A stretch of 64,000 nt of DNA. Origin: Pseudomonas sp. MAG733B (GTDB lineage: Bacteria; Pseudomonadota; Gammaproteobacteria; Pseudomonadales; Pseudomonadaceae). The notes under the pieces were generated by a model that saw nothing but the letters and a program-made list of their open reading frames with translations, was not told the origin of the DNA and made no database searches. Shown one piece after another: positions 32,269 to 40,661 of the stretch (within the stretch, counting starts at the first letter, position 1; each line of letters begins with the position of its first letter). The stretch covers positions 2,604,001-2,668,000 of the forward strand of contig NZ_CP145732.1 of the NCBI RefSeq assembly GCF_036884845.1. The letters run 5' to 3'. The translations under genes and the position numbers were made by a program.

Positions 32269-34740
32269 ATGGCGAACAAACTCGCGCTCGGTTTAGTCAT
32301 TGGTGGGGCGGTCAGCTCCACCGTGGGCAACGCTTTTAAGGATGTCACCGGGCGCATCAAGAAACTGGAAGCCGAAGGCAACAAAGCCCGGGTGCTGGAG
32401 AAAACCATCGGCGACACCATCCGCTTGCGTGATGAGTGGCGTAAGGCGCACCTGGCCGGTGAGCAGGGAGCAGGCGCACTGCTGAAACGGCTTGAATCCA
32501 ATCTCAGTAGCCTGAAAAAACAGGGTGTTGAAGTCCGCAATCTGACCAAGGCTTACACCAGCATGGGCGCCGTGGCGGCCAAGGCCGAACTGAAAGCCAA
32601 AGGTCACATGCAGCTCGATGAGGGCAAGCAGAACCTGAAAAGCAGCGTCGGCCAGGCCGCGGCGGCCACGCTGGCGATGGCGGTCCCGACCAAGGTCAGC
32701 GCAGATTATGGCGCGATCATTCGGGACATTGCGATCAAGTCCGGTATTGCCAACAAGCCGGAAGAGGCGCAGCTGTCCAAGACGATTATCGGCACCTCAC
32801 GCGATACCGGCATGGCGCGCAATCAGGTGGCCGAGGTGGTCAATGCCCTGGTCGGTGCCGGCATGGAGCTGGACAAGGCGCTGCAATACGCCCCGACCGC
32901 GGCCAAGTTTGCCGTGGGCCAGGGTTCGGACGGCACCGAAACGGCGCGCATGATCAATGCCCTGGGGCAGAACGCCAAGATCACCGACCCGGCGCAGATG
33001 CAAAAGGCCCTGGAGGCGATCGCCTACCAAGGCCAGGCGGGCAGCTTTGAGGCGGCCGACATGGCCCGTTGGTTCCCCGAATTGCTCGCGGGCATGGGCA
33101 AGCTGGGCATCACCGGCATGGATTCGGTGTCGCAACTGGGCGCCATGCTTCAGGTGCAAATGAAGACCGCCGGCGGTTCCGATGAGGCGGCGAACAACCT
33201 CAAGAACTGGATGGAAAAAATCGGTTCGGGCGACACGGTCGAGGCCTATAAAAAAGCTGGGATCGACTATCAGGCGTCGATGAACACCGGCCTGCAAAAT
33301 GGCAAGTCGACCTTGGAATCCAGCTTTGAATTGGCGCAGAAATACATTGCCGCGACCGATCCGAAGAAGGCCGCCGCGATGGCCGAAGCCACGGCCAAGA
33401 TCAGCAAGGAAGCCGATCCGGAAAAGGCCAAGGCCATGATTGCGTCCCTGGAACAAGCCCTGCGCACCGGCGACCTGTTCGCCGACATGCAGGTCAAGGG
33501 CGCGCTGACGGCGTACATGCAGAACAAGGATCTGTACGACAAGCTGAAAAAAGATTCGGCCAATGCCAGCGGCATCTTGGATCGGAACCTGGAAGAGCGT
33601 CGCCAGTCCTCGGCGCAGAAATGGGCAGAAATGGCCCAGGGCATGGATGACGCCATGCGCGCGATCGGCGATGCCTTTCGCCCGGTGACGGATGCCGTGG
33701 CCGGTGGTTTGACCTACGTCGCCCAGGGACTGAGCAAACTGTCGGATGAATCGCCACGCTTGGTGACGGGGATCGGCGCGGCGGTAGCGGCGGTGATCGC
33801 TGCGCAAACCGCGTTTAGCAGCTTCAAAATCGCCAAGGGTTTGATGAACATCGGGCGCGGCTCGCTGATGGGCAATCCCAACATCCCGCAAAAGGTCATT
33901 GTGGTGGGTGGCGGCGGTGGTGGGGATGGCCTGGACGTCGGCGATCTGGACGAGGACGGCAAGCGCGACAAGAAAGGCAAGAAGGGTGGTAAGGGCGGTA
34001 AGGGCGGCCTGGCGTCGACGGCTGAAAAAGCCGCGGTTTCGACCGGTGGTCGTGCGCCCGGCGGTGGGCTCGGCGTCGGTAGCGTGGTGAAAGGGGCGAC
34101 TGTGTTCGCCGTCGCTGAGGCCGGGTTGAAGGCCGTCGACACCTATCAAAACGCCGTCACGAAAGATGAAAAGGCCGAAGGGTACGGCGCCGCCGCGGGT
34201 GGGCTGGCGGGCACGCTGGGCGGTGCGGCGGCGGGGGCGGCCTTGGGTTCGCTGATTCTTCCGGTCGTCGGCACGGCGATTGGTGGATTGATCGGCGGCG
34301 CCCTGGGCAGCATGGGCGGCGATGCCTTGGGCGGGTTCTTGGGTAAGACGATGTTTGGCGGCGACGATCCCCAAAAGACTATGCCGGTGGCCGGGCCGCT
34401 GATGATGGCCAATGCCGGCAAGGACATTCCACCGGTACTGGGCAACATAGCGCAGTCGTTCGCCAAGCCTGGCGATGCGGCGCAGGCCATGATGTTGCCG
34501 CCGGCCAGTGCCGACGCGGCGGCGAAGTTGGCCGCACCCTCGCCGGCCAAGGCCGAGGCCGCGGGCATCAAGGTCGATTCCAAGGTGGATATTCAGGCGC
34601 CGTTTACCTTGACCGTGCAGGGCGAAGTCAAAGACGGCGCGCAGTTGTATGCGCAGATAAAGCCGTATCTGGACCAACACCAGCGCGAATTTGCCCAGCA
34701 ACTGGAAAGCCGCAAGTTGTACGACACGCCGAATATTTAA
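32269..34740 (+). CDS. Tail tape measure protein
   Basis: This 823-aa protein is a TP901/P2 gpT-type tape measure: helical N-terminal half, DYGAIIRDIAIKSGIANKPE with NEVVNALVGAGMELDKALQY-like pattern, FPELLAGMGKLGITG, then a hydrophobic Gly-rich stretch near residue 650-690 (LGGAAAGAALGSLILPVVGT). A low-complexity Lys/Gly run (KKGKKGGKGGKGG-like, around residue 565) links the parts. Its length sets the tail length. Confidence 0.92.
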   Translation: MANKLALGLVIGGAVSSTVGNAFKDVTGRIKKLEAEGNKARVLEKTIGDTIRLRDEWRKAHLAGEQGAGALLKRLESNLSSLKKQGVEVRNLTKAYTSMGAVAAKAELKAKGHMQLDEGKQNLKSSVGQAAAATLAMAVPTKVSADYGAIIRDIAIKSGIANKPEEAQLSKTIIGTSRDTGMARNQVAEVVNALVGAGMELDKALQYAPTAAKFAVGQGSDGTETARMINALGQNAKITDPAQMQKALEAIAYQGQAGSFEAADMARWFPELLAGMGKLGITGMDSVSQLGAMLQVQMKTAGGSDEAANNLKNWMEKIGSGDTVEAYKKAGIDYQASMNTGLQNGKSTLESSFELAQKYIAATDPKKAAAMAEATAKISKEADPEKAKAMIASLEQALRTGDLFADMQVKGALTAYMQNKDLYDKLKKDSANASGILDRNLEERRQSSAQKWAEMAQGMDDAMRAIGDAFRPVTDAVAGGLTYVAQGLSKLSDESPRLVTGIGAAVAAVIAAQTAFSSFKIAKGLMNIGRGSLMGNPNIPQKVIVVGGGGGGDGLDVGDLDEDGKRDKKGKKGGKGGKGGLASTAEKAAVSTGGRAPGGGLGVGSVVKGATVFAVAEAGLKAVDTYQNAVTKDEKAEGYGAAAGGLAGTLGGAAAGAALGSLILPVVGTAIGGLIGGALGSMGGDALGGFLGKTMFGGDDPQKTMPVAGPLMMANAGKDIPPVLGNIAQSFAKPGDAAQAMMLPPASADAAAKLAAPSPAKAEAAGIKVDSKVDIQAPFTLTVQGEVKDGAQLYAQIKPYLDQHQREFAQQLESRKLYDTPNI

Positions 34741-34752
34741 CGCGGAGGGCTT

Positions 34753-35598
34753 ATGCCTGCATTGGACCAATTACAGTCGGGGCTGAAATACCTGGCCTCG
34801 GCGGGGGAAACCGGACGGCGCAGCCTGGACGGCATGCTGGGGCCGATGAATGGCGCGATCAGCGAAATCACCGGTGCCGCGTCCGAGCTGGAGGATCTGC
34901 CCTTTGTCGGCCCGGTGGTCGGCGCCAAGCTTCAGCGGGTCATGCGCGGGGTGAATGCCGCGCAGGCCAAAGTCGGCGCGGTGGTGGCCACCTACAACAA
35001 GGCCACCCGGGCACTGTCGGGGATGGACGAACGCCTGGGTACGCTCAAGGAACAGGCCGGGAAAGCAGCGACGGCGATTAACAAGATTGCCGGCAAGGCC
35101 AGCCCGGCGTTGGCCAACATCGTGCCCACGGGCGCCTTTGCCACCGATCAGACGCCGGCGCCGGAGGCGGTTAAGCCGTTTCCGCACCTGCTGATCATCC
35201 AGCCGCAAGACCCCAAGGCGCCGCCGTATTTCTTCAATCTCGACACGGCCGCCTTTGATGAGTTGCGCCGCTCGACTGAATTCCGTTGGGCCTCGCAAGA
35301 GCGCCTATCACGGCGTCCGGCCCAGCAAGCGGTCGGCATGGGCGACGAGAAAATCACCCTCAAGGGCGCGATCATTCCCGGCCTCAAGGGCGGCTTGAAA
35401 CAGCTCGACACGCTGCGCACGCTCGGCGCCCAGCTTCAGCCGCTGACCCTGACCACTGGTTATGGCGACGTGCTGGGCACCTGGTGCCTGAAAAGTCTTG
35501 ACGAAGAGCAAAGCGCGCTGATGCAGGGCGGCATCCCACGTAAACAAGGGTTCACATTGGAGTTTGTGCGCTATGGCGACGACATGCAGAACGTCTGA
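34753..35598 (+). CDS. Tail protein U with N-terminal extension
   Basis: This 281-aa protein has a P2 gpU domain in its C-terminal half (about 145-278: RPAQQAVGMGDEKITLKGAI, GTWCLKSLDEEQSALMQGG, GFTLEFVRYGDD). The first about 130 residues are helical (LDQLQSGLKYLASAGETGRR, KVGAVVATYNKATRALSGMD), an extension absent from P2 gpU (about 159 aa). It may interact with the tape measure. Confidence 0.85.
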   Translation: MPALDQLQSGLKYLASAGETGRRSLDGMLGPMNGAISEITGAASELEDLPFVGPVVGAKLQRVMRGVNAAQAKVGAVVATYNKATRALSGMDERLGTLKEQAGKAATAINKIAGKASPALANIVPTGAFATDQTPAPEAVKPFPHLLIIQPQDPKAPPYFFNLDTAAFDELRRSTEFRWASQERLSRRPAQQAVGMGDEKITLKGAIIPGLKGGLKQLDTLRTLGAQLQPLTLTTGYGDVLGTWCLKSLDEEQSALMQGGIPRKQGFTLEFVRYGDDMQNV

Positions 35599-35779
35599 CG
35601 GGGACCTGTTGGACACGATTTGTCATAACTTTTATGGCCATCTGGTCGGCAGCGTGGAGGCAGTCCTGAACGCCAATCAGGGCCTGGCCGATGAGGCGCA
35701 ACCGTACCGCGCCGGCGTGCTAATCGTGCTGCCGGATCTGTCCAAGCCGATCGAAGAGCAGGTCACGCTCTGGGATTGA
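35573..35779 (+). CDS. Tail protein X (LysM-like)
   Basis: This 68-aa protein is gpX-like: GDLLDTICHNFYGHLVGSVE, ANQGLADEAQPYRAGVLIVL. The small LysM-type fold sits at the baseplate hub. ATG 35573 lies inside the end of gene U; GGAG is 14 bases upstream. A hairpin with T-run follows. Confidence 0.85.
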   Translation: MATTCRTSDGDLLDTICHNFYGHLVGSVEAVLNANQGLADEAQPYRAGVLIVLPDLSKPIEEQVTLWD

Positions 35780-35825
35780 TGGTCTACAATCGCCTCGCTT
35801 AATTTATTAAGCTCCTTACTTTCTG

Positions 35826-35850
35826 GCCCGCCTTGTGCGGGCTTTTTTTT
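35826..35850 (+). terminator. CNNGT-loop hairpin before gene D
   Basis: GCCCGC-CTTGT-GCGGGC (35826-35842) followed by eight T, 11 bases before the start of the tail gene D. Confidence 0.75.
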
Positions 35851-35861
35851 GGAAAAAATCC

Positions 35862-36908
35862 ATGACGCCTGTATTTCGCATCGTGGCCGACGGGGCCGAT
35901 ATCACCAGCCTGATCAATGATCGGCTGATTCAGCTTCGTACCACCGACAAGACCGGCATGGAGTCAGACGAGTTCGAGTTGCGCATTGACGACCGCGATG
36001 GCCTGGTGACGCTGCCGAGCCGTGGCGCGGGGATCGAGATCTACCTGGGCTACGCCGAGACGTCCCTGGCCCGCATGGGCCGTTACGTGGTGGACGAAAT
36101 CACCGTGTCAGGTCCACCCGACACGATCGTGATTCAGGGCAAGGCCAGCGACATGCGCGGCACTGGCAAGACCATTCGCAGCGGTAGCTGGGAAAACGTG
36201 CCACTGTCGAAGATCGTCGCCGATATCGCCGCGCGTAACGGCTGGCAGCCGGTGTGCCCAGTGGCCACCAAGGTCGAGCGCGTTGATCAAATCAGCGAGT
36301 CCGACTTTAATTTCATCACGCGCCTGGCCAAGCAATACGACTGCACGGCGAAGGTCGCCGACGGCAAGTTGTTGGTGATGCCGCGCCAGGGTGGCGAGAG
36401 TGCAAGCGGCAAAGCCTTCGGGGTGATCACCCTCACGCGTAGCGACGTCAGCCGCTGGCAATTTCGCCTCGGCGATCGCAACGCGCACAGGTCGGTGGCC
36501 GCCACGCATCAGGACAAGAAGACCGGCCAGCTCGCCGTGGTGTCCTTGGACAACGACGACGTGCCGGACGGCCTGCCGGCGGTGCATACCGATCGACACA
36601 TTCACCCGAACAAGACTGCCGCCGAGGCAGCGGCCAAGGCACGCCTGGCCGCGTTCAACCGCTCGACCGCCGGCGTACGGTTTGAAATGCCCGGGCGAAC
36701 CGACATTTTTGCCGAGCGCTCAATCAATGCCCAGGGCTTCAAGGTCGGGCTCGATGGCGAGTACCTGGCCGACTCGGTAGAGCAGGTTTACACCCAAGCG
36801 GGCTGGTCGACCACAGTCGAGTGCAACGGCGGCAAAAAAGGTAAGGCCAAAGCCAAGGGCAAGAAAAAGAAAGCCGACAAACCGGTCAAGGTGGTCAGCC
36901 TGGCGTAA
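35862..36908 (+). CDS. Late-control/baseplate hub protein D
   Basis: This 348-aa protein is P2 gpD-like: TPVFRIVADGADITSLINDR, GPPDTIVIQGKASDMRGTGK, SESDFNFITRLAKQYDCTAK. It forms the hub with V and X. The C-terminus is a Lys-rich tail (KGKAKAKGKKKKADKPVK). It starts directly after the hairpin; the Shine-Dalgarno is weak (TTGGAAAA). Confidence 0.92.
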   Translation: MTPVFRIVADGADITSLINDRLIQLRTTDKTGMESDEFELRIDDRDGLVTLPSRGAGIEIYLGYAETSLARMGRYVVDEITVSGPPDTIVIQGKASDMRGTGKTIRSGSWENVPLSKIVADIAARNGWQPVCPVATKVERVDQISESDFNFITRLAKQYDCTAKVADGKLLVMPRQGGESASGKAFGVITLTRSDVSRWQFRLGDRNAHRSVAATHQDKKTGQLAVVSLDNDDVPDGLPAVHTDRHIHPNKTAAEAAAKARLAAFNRSTAGVRFEMPGRTDIFAERSINAQGFKVGLDGEYLADSVEQVYTQAGWSTTVECNGGKKGKAKAKGKKKKADKPVKVVSLA

Positions 36909-36927
36909 CGCAACAAAACATTCATCG

Positions 36928-36947
36928 CCGCCCTGTGCGGTTTTTTT
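36928..36947 (+). terminator. CNNGT-loop hairpin before the endolysin
   Basis: CCGC-CCTGT-GCGG (36928-36940) followed by seven T and TCTGGAG before ATG 36963. Confidence 0.65.
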
Positions 36948-36962
36948 CTGTCTGGAGTTTGT

Positions 36963-37526
36963 ATGCCCTTAACCGAGCAACATCTGCAACGCATCATGCC
37001 CAACGCCCGCCGCCAAGCGGGCGTTTTTGTATCCGCACTGAATGCCGCGATGGCACATCGGCAGATCAATACACCGAAACGCCAAGCGGCGTTCCTCGCC
37101 CAAGTGGGCCATGAATCCGGTCAACTGCAATACGTTCGCGAACTGGGCGGCGAGCAGTACCTCAGCAAGTACGACATCGGGTCGCTGGCTGCCAGATTGG
37201 GTAATACGCCAGAGGTGGATGGCGATGGTCAGCGTTATCGCGGTCGAGGGCTGATTCAAATCACCGGCTACAGTAATTACCTGCGCTGCAGCCTGGCGCT
37301 GTTTGGTGACGAACGTTTGCTGCGCACCCCCGAGCTGCTGGAGCTACCGCAGTGGGCCGCTGAATCGGCCGCGTGGTTCTGGTGGGTACGTGAGCTGAAT
37401 GCCCTGGCGGATCGGGATGAATTCGAATCGATTACCCGCAAGATCAACGGCGGTCTCAATGGCCTGCCGGATCGGTTGCAACTGTGGGAGCGGGCGAGGG
37501 CGGTGTTATGCGTATCGGCGAATTGA
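36963..37526 (+). CDS. Endolysin, glycoside hydrolase family 19-like
   Basis: This 187-aa protein is a GH19 chitinase-like phage lysozyme: FLAQVGHESGQLQYVRELGG carries the catalytic glutamate, YRGRGLIQITGYSNY is the substrate-binding signature, and WAAESAAWFWW and TRKINGGLNGL follow. It degrades peptidoglycan after holin action. There is no signal peptide. The Rz gene starts inside its last codons. Confidence 0.93.
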   Translation: MPLTEQHLQRIMPNARRQAGVFVSALNAAMAHRQINTPKRQAAFLAQVGHESGQLQYVRELGGEQYLSKYDIGSLAARLGNTPEVDGDGQRYRGRGLIQITGYSNYLRCSLALFGDERLLRTPELLELPQWAAESAAWFWWVRELNALADRDEFESITRKINGGLNGLPDRLQLWERARAVLCVSAN

Positions 37527-38050
37527 TCCCGGCGCCATATCGGCTGTTTGCACTCGGCGTATCGCTGGCCGCATTGGCCGCTGGCTCTGCTGCTTTGGCC
37601 TGGCAGGTTCAAGACTGGCGCTACGGTCAACAGCTCGCCGAACAGGCCCGACTGCATACCGACACACTCAACCAGTTGGCTCTGGCCTCGTCCACGCAAC
37701 AGCGCGCCGAGCAGGACAAACGTCTAGTCCTGGAGCAGAAGCTTTCAGCCAGCGAACAAATCCATTACCGAGTCTTAAGCGATGTCCAACGTGATCAAGG
37801 TCGCTTACGCGATCGCCTTGCCACTGCTGATGTGCGCCTGTCAGTCCTACTCGACACCGCCGATACAGCCAGCGGCTGCGCAGTGTCAGCCGGCACCGCC
37901 ACCAGCGGGGTGGTTCATGGTCCCACAAGAGCCGAACTTGACCCGGCGCATGCTCAACGAATTATCGGCATCACCGATGCCGGCGACCAAGGATTGATCG
38001 CCCTGGCGGCCTGTCAGGCCTACGCCAAACAAATCTCAACACCGAAGTGA
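37508..38050 (+). CDS. Rz: i-spanin Rz
   Basis: This 180-aa protein has one N-terminal transmembrane helix (about 13-32, LFALGVSLAALAAGSAALAW) followed by a coiled-coil periplasmic region (ASSTQQRAEQDKRLVLEQKL), the plan of Rz inner-membrane spanins. It overlaps the endolysin gene by 19 bases and contains Rz1 in another frame. It joins inner and outer membranes in the final lysis step. Confidence 0.88.
   Translation: MRIGELIPAPYRLFALGVSLAALAAGSAALAWQVQDWRYGQQLAEQARLHTDTLNQLALASSTQQRAEQDKRLVLEQKLSASEQIHYRVLSDVQRDQGRLRDRLATADVRLSVLLDTADTASGCAVSAGTATSGVVHGPTRAELDPAHAQRIIGITDAGDQGLIALAACQAYAKQISTPK
37782..37997 (+). CDS. Rz1: o-spanin Rz1, nested in Rz
   Basis: This 71-aa lipoprotein lies wholly within Rz in the +1 frame. 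It has a short signal sequence with a lipobox-like LPLLMCAC and a Pro-rich mature part (TPPIQPAAAQCQPAPPPAGW), both typical of Rz1. It pairs with Rz across the periplasm. Confidence 0.85.
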   Translation: MSNVIKVAYAIALPLLMCACQSYSTPPIQPAAAQCQPAPPPAGWFMVPQEPNLTRRMLNELSASPMPATKD

Positions 38051-38167
38051 AAAAGAGCGACCGGACTGGATGCGTCAACATCCCGCCCGGCCGCCGTCCA
38101 TGCAGATTGTCCCTGCAAGTCCAGCCAAGGCTCTTGCTCCGTGCACAAAGCGCAGCGAGCCTAGCAC

Positions 38168-38183
38168 CTGTTTATCCATACAG
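38168..38183 (+). promoter_or_regulatory. LexA-like SOS box before dam
   Basis: CTGTTTATCCATACAG (followed by TA) fits CTGT-N8-ACAG. It lies 17 bases upstream of the dam start codon. Confidence 0.6.
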
Positions 38184-38200
38184 TAAAGGTCTTGCTATCT

Positions 38201-38995
38201 ATGTCCACACCCATCATCCCTTGGATGGGCGGCAAACGCCGCCTGGCCGATCGCCTCATTCCGCTTTTTCCACCACACGAATGTTACGTCGAAGTCTTTG
38301 CCGGCGGTGCCGCGCTCTACTTCATGCGGCCCCAGGCGGCGCCCGTCGAAGTCCTCAACGACATCAACGGAGACCTGGTGACGCTGTACCGCGTCGTACA
38401 GAACCACCTCGAAGAGTTTGTGCGCCAGTTCAAATGGGCGCTCAGTTCGCGCCAGGTGTTCGAGTGGCAGAAGATGACCCGCCCCGAAACCCTCACCGAC
38501 ATTCAGCGCGCCGCCCGATTCTTTTACCTGCAGCACCATGCCTTCGCCGGCAAGGTCACCGGGCAAACCTTCGGAACCGCGACCACCGGCCCAGCCATCA
38601 ATCTGTTGCGGATTGAGGAGAATCTCTCGGCCGCCTGGCAGCGTTTGTCCGGCACTTACGTCGAAAACCTACCTTGGCTGGACTGCGCCGAACGCTACGA
38701 CCGTGCCCATACCTTCCACTACATGGACCCGCCTTATTGGCAGACCGCCGGCTACGGCGTGGACTTCCCGTTCGAAAACTACGAGCGGATGGCCGACTTT
38801 ATGCGGCGTTGCAAAGGCAAGGTGATGGTCAGTATCAATGACCACCCGGACATTCGCCGGGTGTTCGAAGGCTTTCACTTTGAAAATTTGGACATCCGTT
38901 ACAGCAACACCAATCAGCGCCAAGGCAAAGCCGAGATCAGCGGTGAGCTGGTGATCATGAACTGGGAGCCTTCGGCGTTGGGCGGATTATTTTGA
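38201..38995 (+). CDS. dam: DNA adenine methyltransferase (D12 class)
   Basis: This 264-aa N6-adenine methyltransferase has motif I FAGGAALYFMR and the catalytic DPPYW (about residue 183), in the order typical of the Dam/D12 class. STPIIPWMGGKRRL is the conserved N-terminus. No restriction partner is present, so it is an orphan enzyme probably protecting phage DNA or altering regulation. ATG 38201 has AAGG upstream; a TTG start at 38192 is possible. A LexA-like box just upstream suggests damage-induced expression. Confidence 0.9.
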   Translation: MSTPIIPWMGGKRRLADRLIPLFPPHECYVEVFAGGAALYFMRPQAAPVEVLNDINGDLVTLYRVVQNHLEEFVRQFKWALSSRQVFEWQKMTRPETLTDIQRAARFFYLQHHAFAGKVTGQTFGTATTGPAINLLRIEENLSAAWQRLSGTYVENLPWLDCAERYDRAHTFHYMDPPYWQTAGYGVDFPFENYERMADFMRRCKGKVMVSINDHPDIRRVFEGFHFENLDIRYSNTNQRQGKAEISGELVIMNWEPSALGGLF

Positions 38996-39074
38996 GGCGA
39001 AGAATGCTTGAGGAATGCTTGGCGGTTGAGGTGTCGAGGTCCATCATATCGGTTCCATCCACGCAGAATCGGCC

Positions 39075-39164
39075 ATGGACAAGCAGCTTGTGGGCCTATC
39101 CATTGTGATGGCGATCATTTGGATCGCTGCGGTTTTGCTGGTCATGCATTGGATGACGCAGTGA
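39075..39164 (+). CDS. Possible 29-aa membrane peptide
   Basis: A 29-codon frame encodes MDKQLVGLSIVMAIIWIAAV and 9 further residues, almost entirely one transmembrane helix with a charged N-terminus. The ribosome-binding site is weak. Such micro-proteins are common at prophage ends, but the call rests on hydrophobicity alone. Confidence 0.35.
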   Translation: MDKQLVGLSIVMAIIWIAAVLLVMHWMTQ

Positions 39165-39180
39165 AGATAATCCGGATCCA

Positions 39181-39891
39181 TCAGCCGTCGTTTTTGTTGC
39201 TACTTTCGATGTCTTCCATCGGCTCGATCATAGACCGACCCTGATTTCGGACGTTGCCTACCGCGCGATTCACCTTGAACCATTCAAAGGTCTTTGTCGG
39301 CTCACCCTGAAGAAGCACCATTTGTTCGGCGCGTTCGCTTGTGGTGGCGGGGTCGAGCCATTCTTGGGCTAAAATTGGCGATAGCGTAACTGGACGACGA
39401 TCGTGAATGTCGACCATGCCGCCGGCGCTATCGGCGGTGATGATCACGAATCCATCGTGCTCGTTGGGTTCATGCTCAGCGTTTGGGTACTGACCGATCG
39501 CAGCACAAAGAATGGGTGTTTGATCACGATGACGAATCAGGTAGGGCTGTTTTTTTGGCCCGCCTTCATCGACCCATTCAAACCAGTTGTCGATGGCAAT
39601 GATGGCCCGGTGTGACCAGATCGCCCGGAAGAAAGGTCCATGAGCTACTTTCTCGACCCGCGCGTTGATTGGAGCGGCACGGTCTTTGGCCCAGTGCGGT
39701 CGCCATCCCCAGCGAATCATGTCGGCGCGCAGAACTTGACCTTCCTGGTGGAAGAGGGCGAGTTGCGTCGACGGCGCAGCGTTATAGCGCTCGAGCGGTT
39801 GGTCACCAACATAATTGATCAGTGCATTGGGAATACTGAGTGCCGCAACGAAATCATGAATACCACGATACTGTGAAAGTCGGCCGCACAT
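39181..39891 (-). CDS. yedK: SRAP (YedK/HMCES-type) abasic-site-processing protein
   Basis: This 236-aa protein has the SRAP hallmarks: catalytic Cys2 (MCGRLSQY), RYNAAPSTQL, PINARVEKV, the active-site IDNWFEW and DIHDRRPV. SRAP proteins form a thiazolidine cross-link to abasic sites in single-stranded DNA and shield them. Association of SRAP genes with SOS genes is established. It is downstream of and probably co-transcribed with the 241-aa zinc-ribbon gene (23-base gap), behind the LexA box at 40662. Confidence 0.92.
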   Translation of the reverse strand: MCGRLSQYRGIHDFVAALSIPNALINYVGDQPLERYNAAPSTQLALFHQEGQVLRADMIRWGWRPHWAKDRAAPINARVEKVAHGPFFRAIWSHRAIIAIDNWFEWVDEGGPKKQPYLIRHRDQTPILCAAIGQYPNAEHEPNEHDGFVIITADSAGGMVDIHDRRPVTLSPILAQEWLDPATTSERAEQMVLLQGEPTKTFEWFKVNRAVGNVRNQGRSMIEPMEDIESSNKNDG

Positions 39892-39914
39892 GGTCGGTCC
39901 CTCATGGTTTTATT

Positions 39915-40640
39915 TCAGGGTAGACCCGCTGAGCGCTGCTTTGTGACGAATCCTTGGCCAGAGCAATTGGGGCAGTCATCTCTCCGGGCAAAGTGATCAA
40001 GGCAGTCTGAGCAAATGCAGAACCTGGCCAGATCAATCAGCGGTCTGACCTTTTCAAATAAACGTAAATCGCGGGACTCCTGAGCAACCTGGGCAATATC
40101 GACCAGCGAACGATAGAGGTCCGGTTCCTCCATCGGTTGGTAAGTCACACCTTCGATTGTCCGACCGGTTTCAATGAGATGGTACTGCTCGCCCTTGGCA
40201 AGTGTCAGCGTCAGTCCGCTGATTCTTCCGATGGCTCCAGAGAGACTGAGCACTAGGTTTGCGCCCGTCGCATCGCTATAGATTTTTCCGTCATATGACG
40301 ACCGCTCCCTTCGAGCTGGCGTACTCGCATAAAAGATAGAACGTCTGATGGTGCCGAACAGCTCGTTGGTCTCGCTTCGAATAACATCATACGAAGAAGC
40401 CCCGCAGTAAAAGGCTGGGTGAGTTTGCAATTCTTCTACGGCGTGCCAGTAAGCCGCGTTTGCCAATTCGTTCATGTCAAACTGCTGCAGCTGATCAATC
40501 AACCCTTCAGCGACCAATGTGGCGCTCATGGAGTGAAGGGTCTGTCGATGAGCCTCGGGGTTCTGCATTCGAAAGTCGTGATCGTCGAGGGTCGAGCGCC
40601 ACTGCTGAAGTCTCAGCGCTTTAGCCTGGTCGAAATTCAT
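39915..40640 (-). CDS. Unknown protein with C-terminal zinc ribbon, SRAP partner
   Basis: This 241-aa protein has no recognised N-terminal domain (mixed alpha/beta, NELANAAYWHAVEELQTHPA). It ends in a four-cysteine zinc ribbon CICSDCLDHFARRDDCPNCS (about 213-232) followed by GQGFVT, reminiscent of DnaJ-like or ribosomal zinc ribbons. It is the first gene after a LexA-type box 22 bases upstream, and SRAP follows. Damage-related DNA binding is inferred from this context only. Confidence 0.65.
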   Translation of the reverse strand: MNFDQAKALRLQQWRSTLDDHDFRMQNPEAHRQTLHSMSATLVAEGLIDQLQQFDMNELANAAYWHAVEELQTHPAFYCGASSYDVIRSETNELFGTIRRSIFYASTPARRERSSYDGKIYSDATGANLVLSLSGAIGRISGLTLTLAKGEQYHLIETGRTIEGVTYQPMEEPDLYRSLVDIAQVAQESRDLRLFEKVRPLIDLARFCICSDCLDHFARRDDCPNCSGQGFVTKQRSAGLP

Positions 40641-40661
40641 GAGCGTGTTTCACTGTACAGG

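Noticed and set aside
39041..39060. A possible third att copy (tccatcatatcgg) that would separate prophage from cargo
   Set aside because: Only eight contiguous bases match the core and no dusA codons surround it; such a match is expected by chance in this length. A 9-base CCATCATCG near 48790 was rejected for the same reason.
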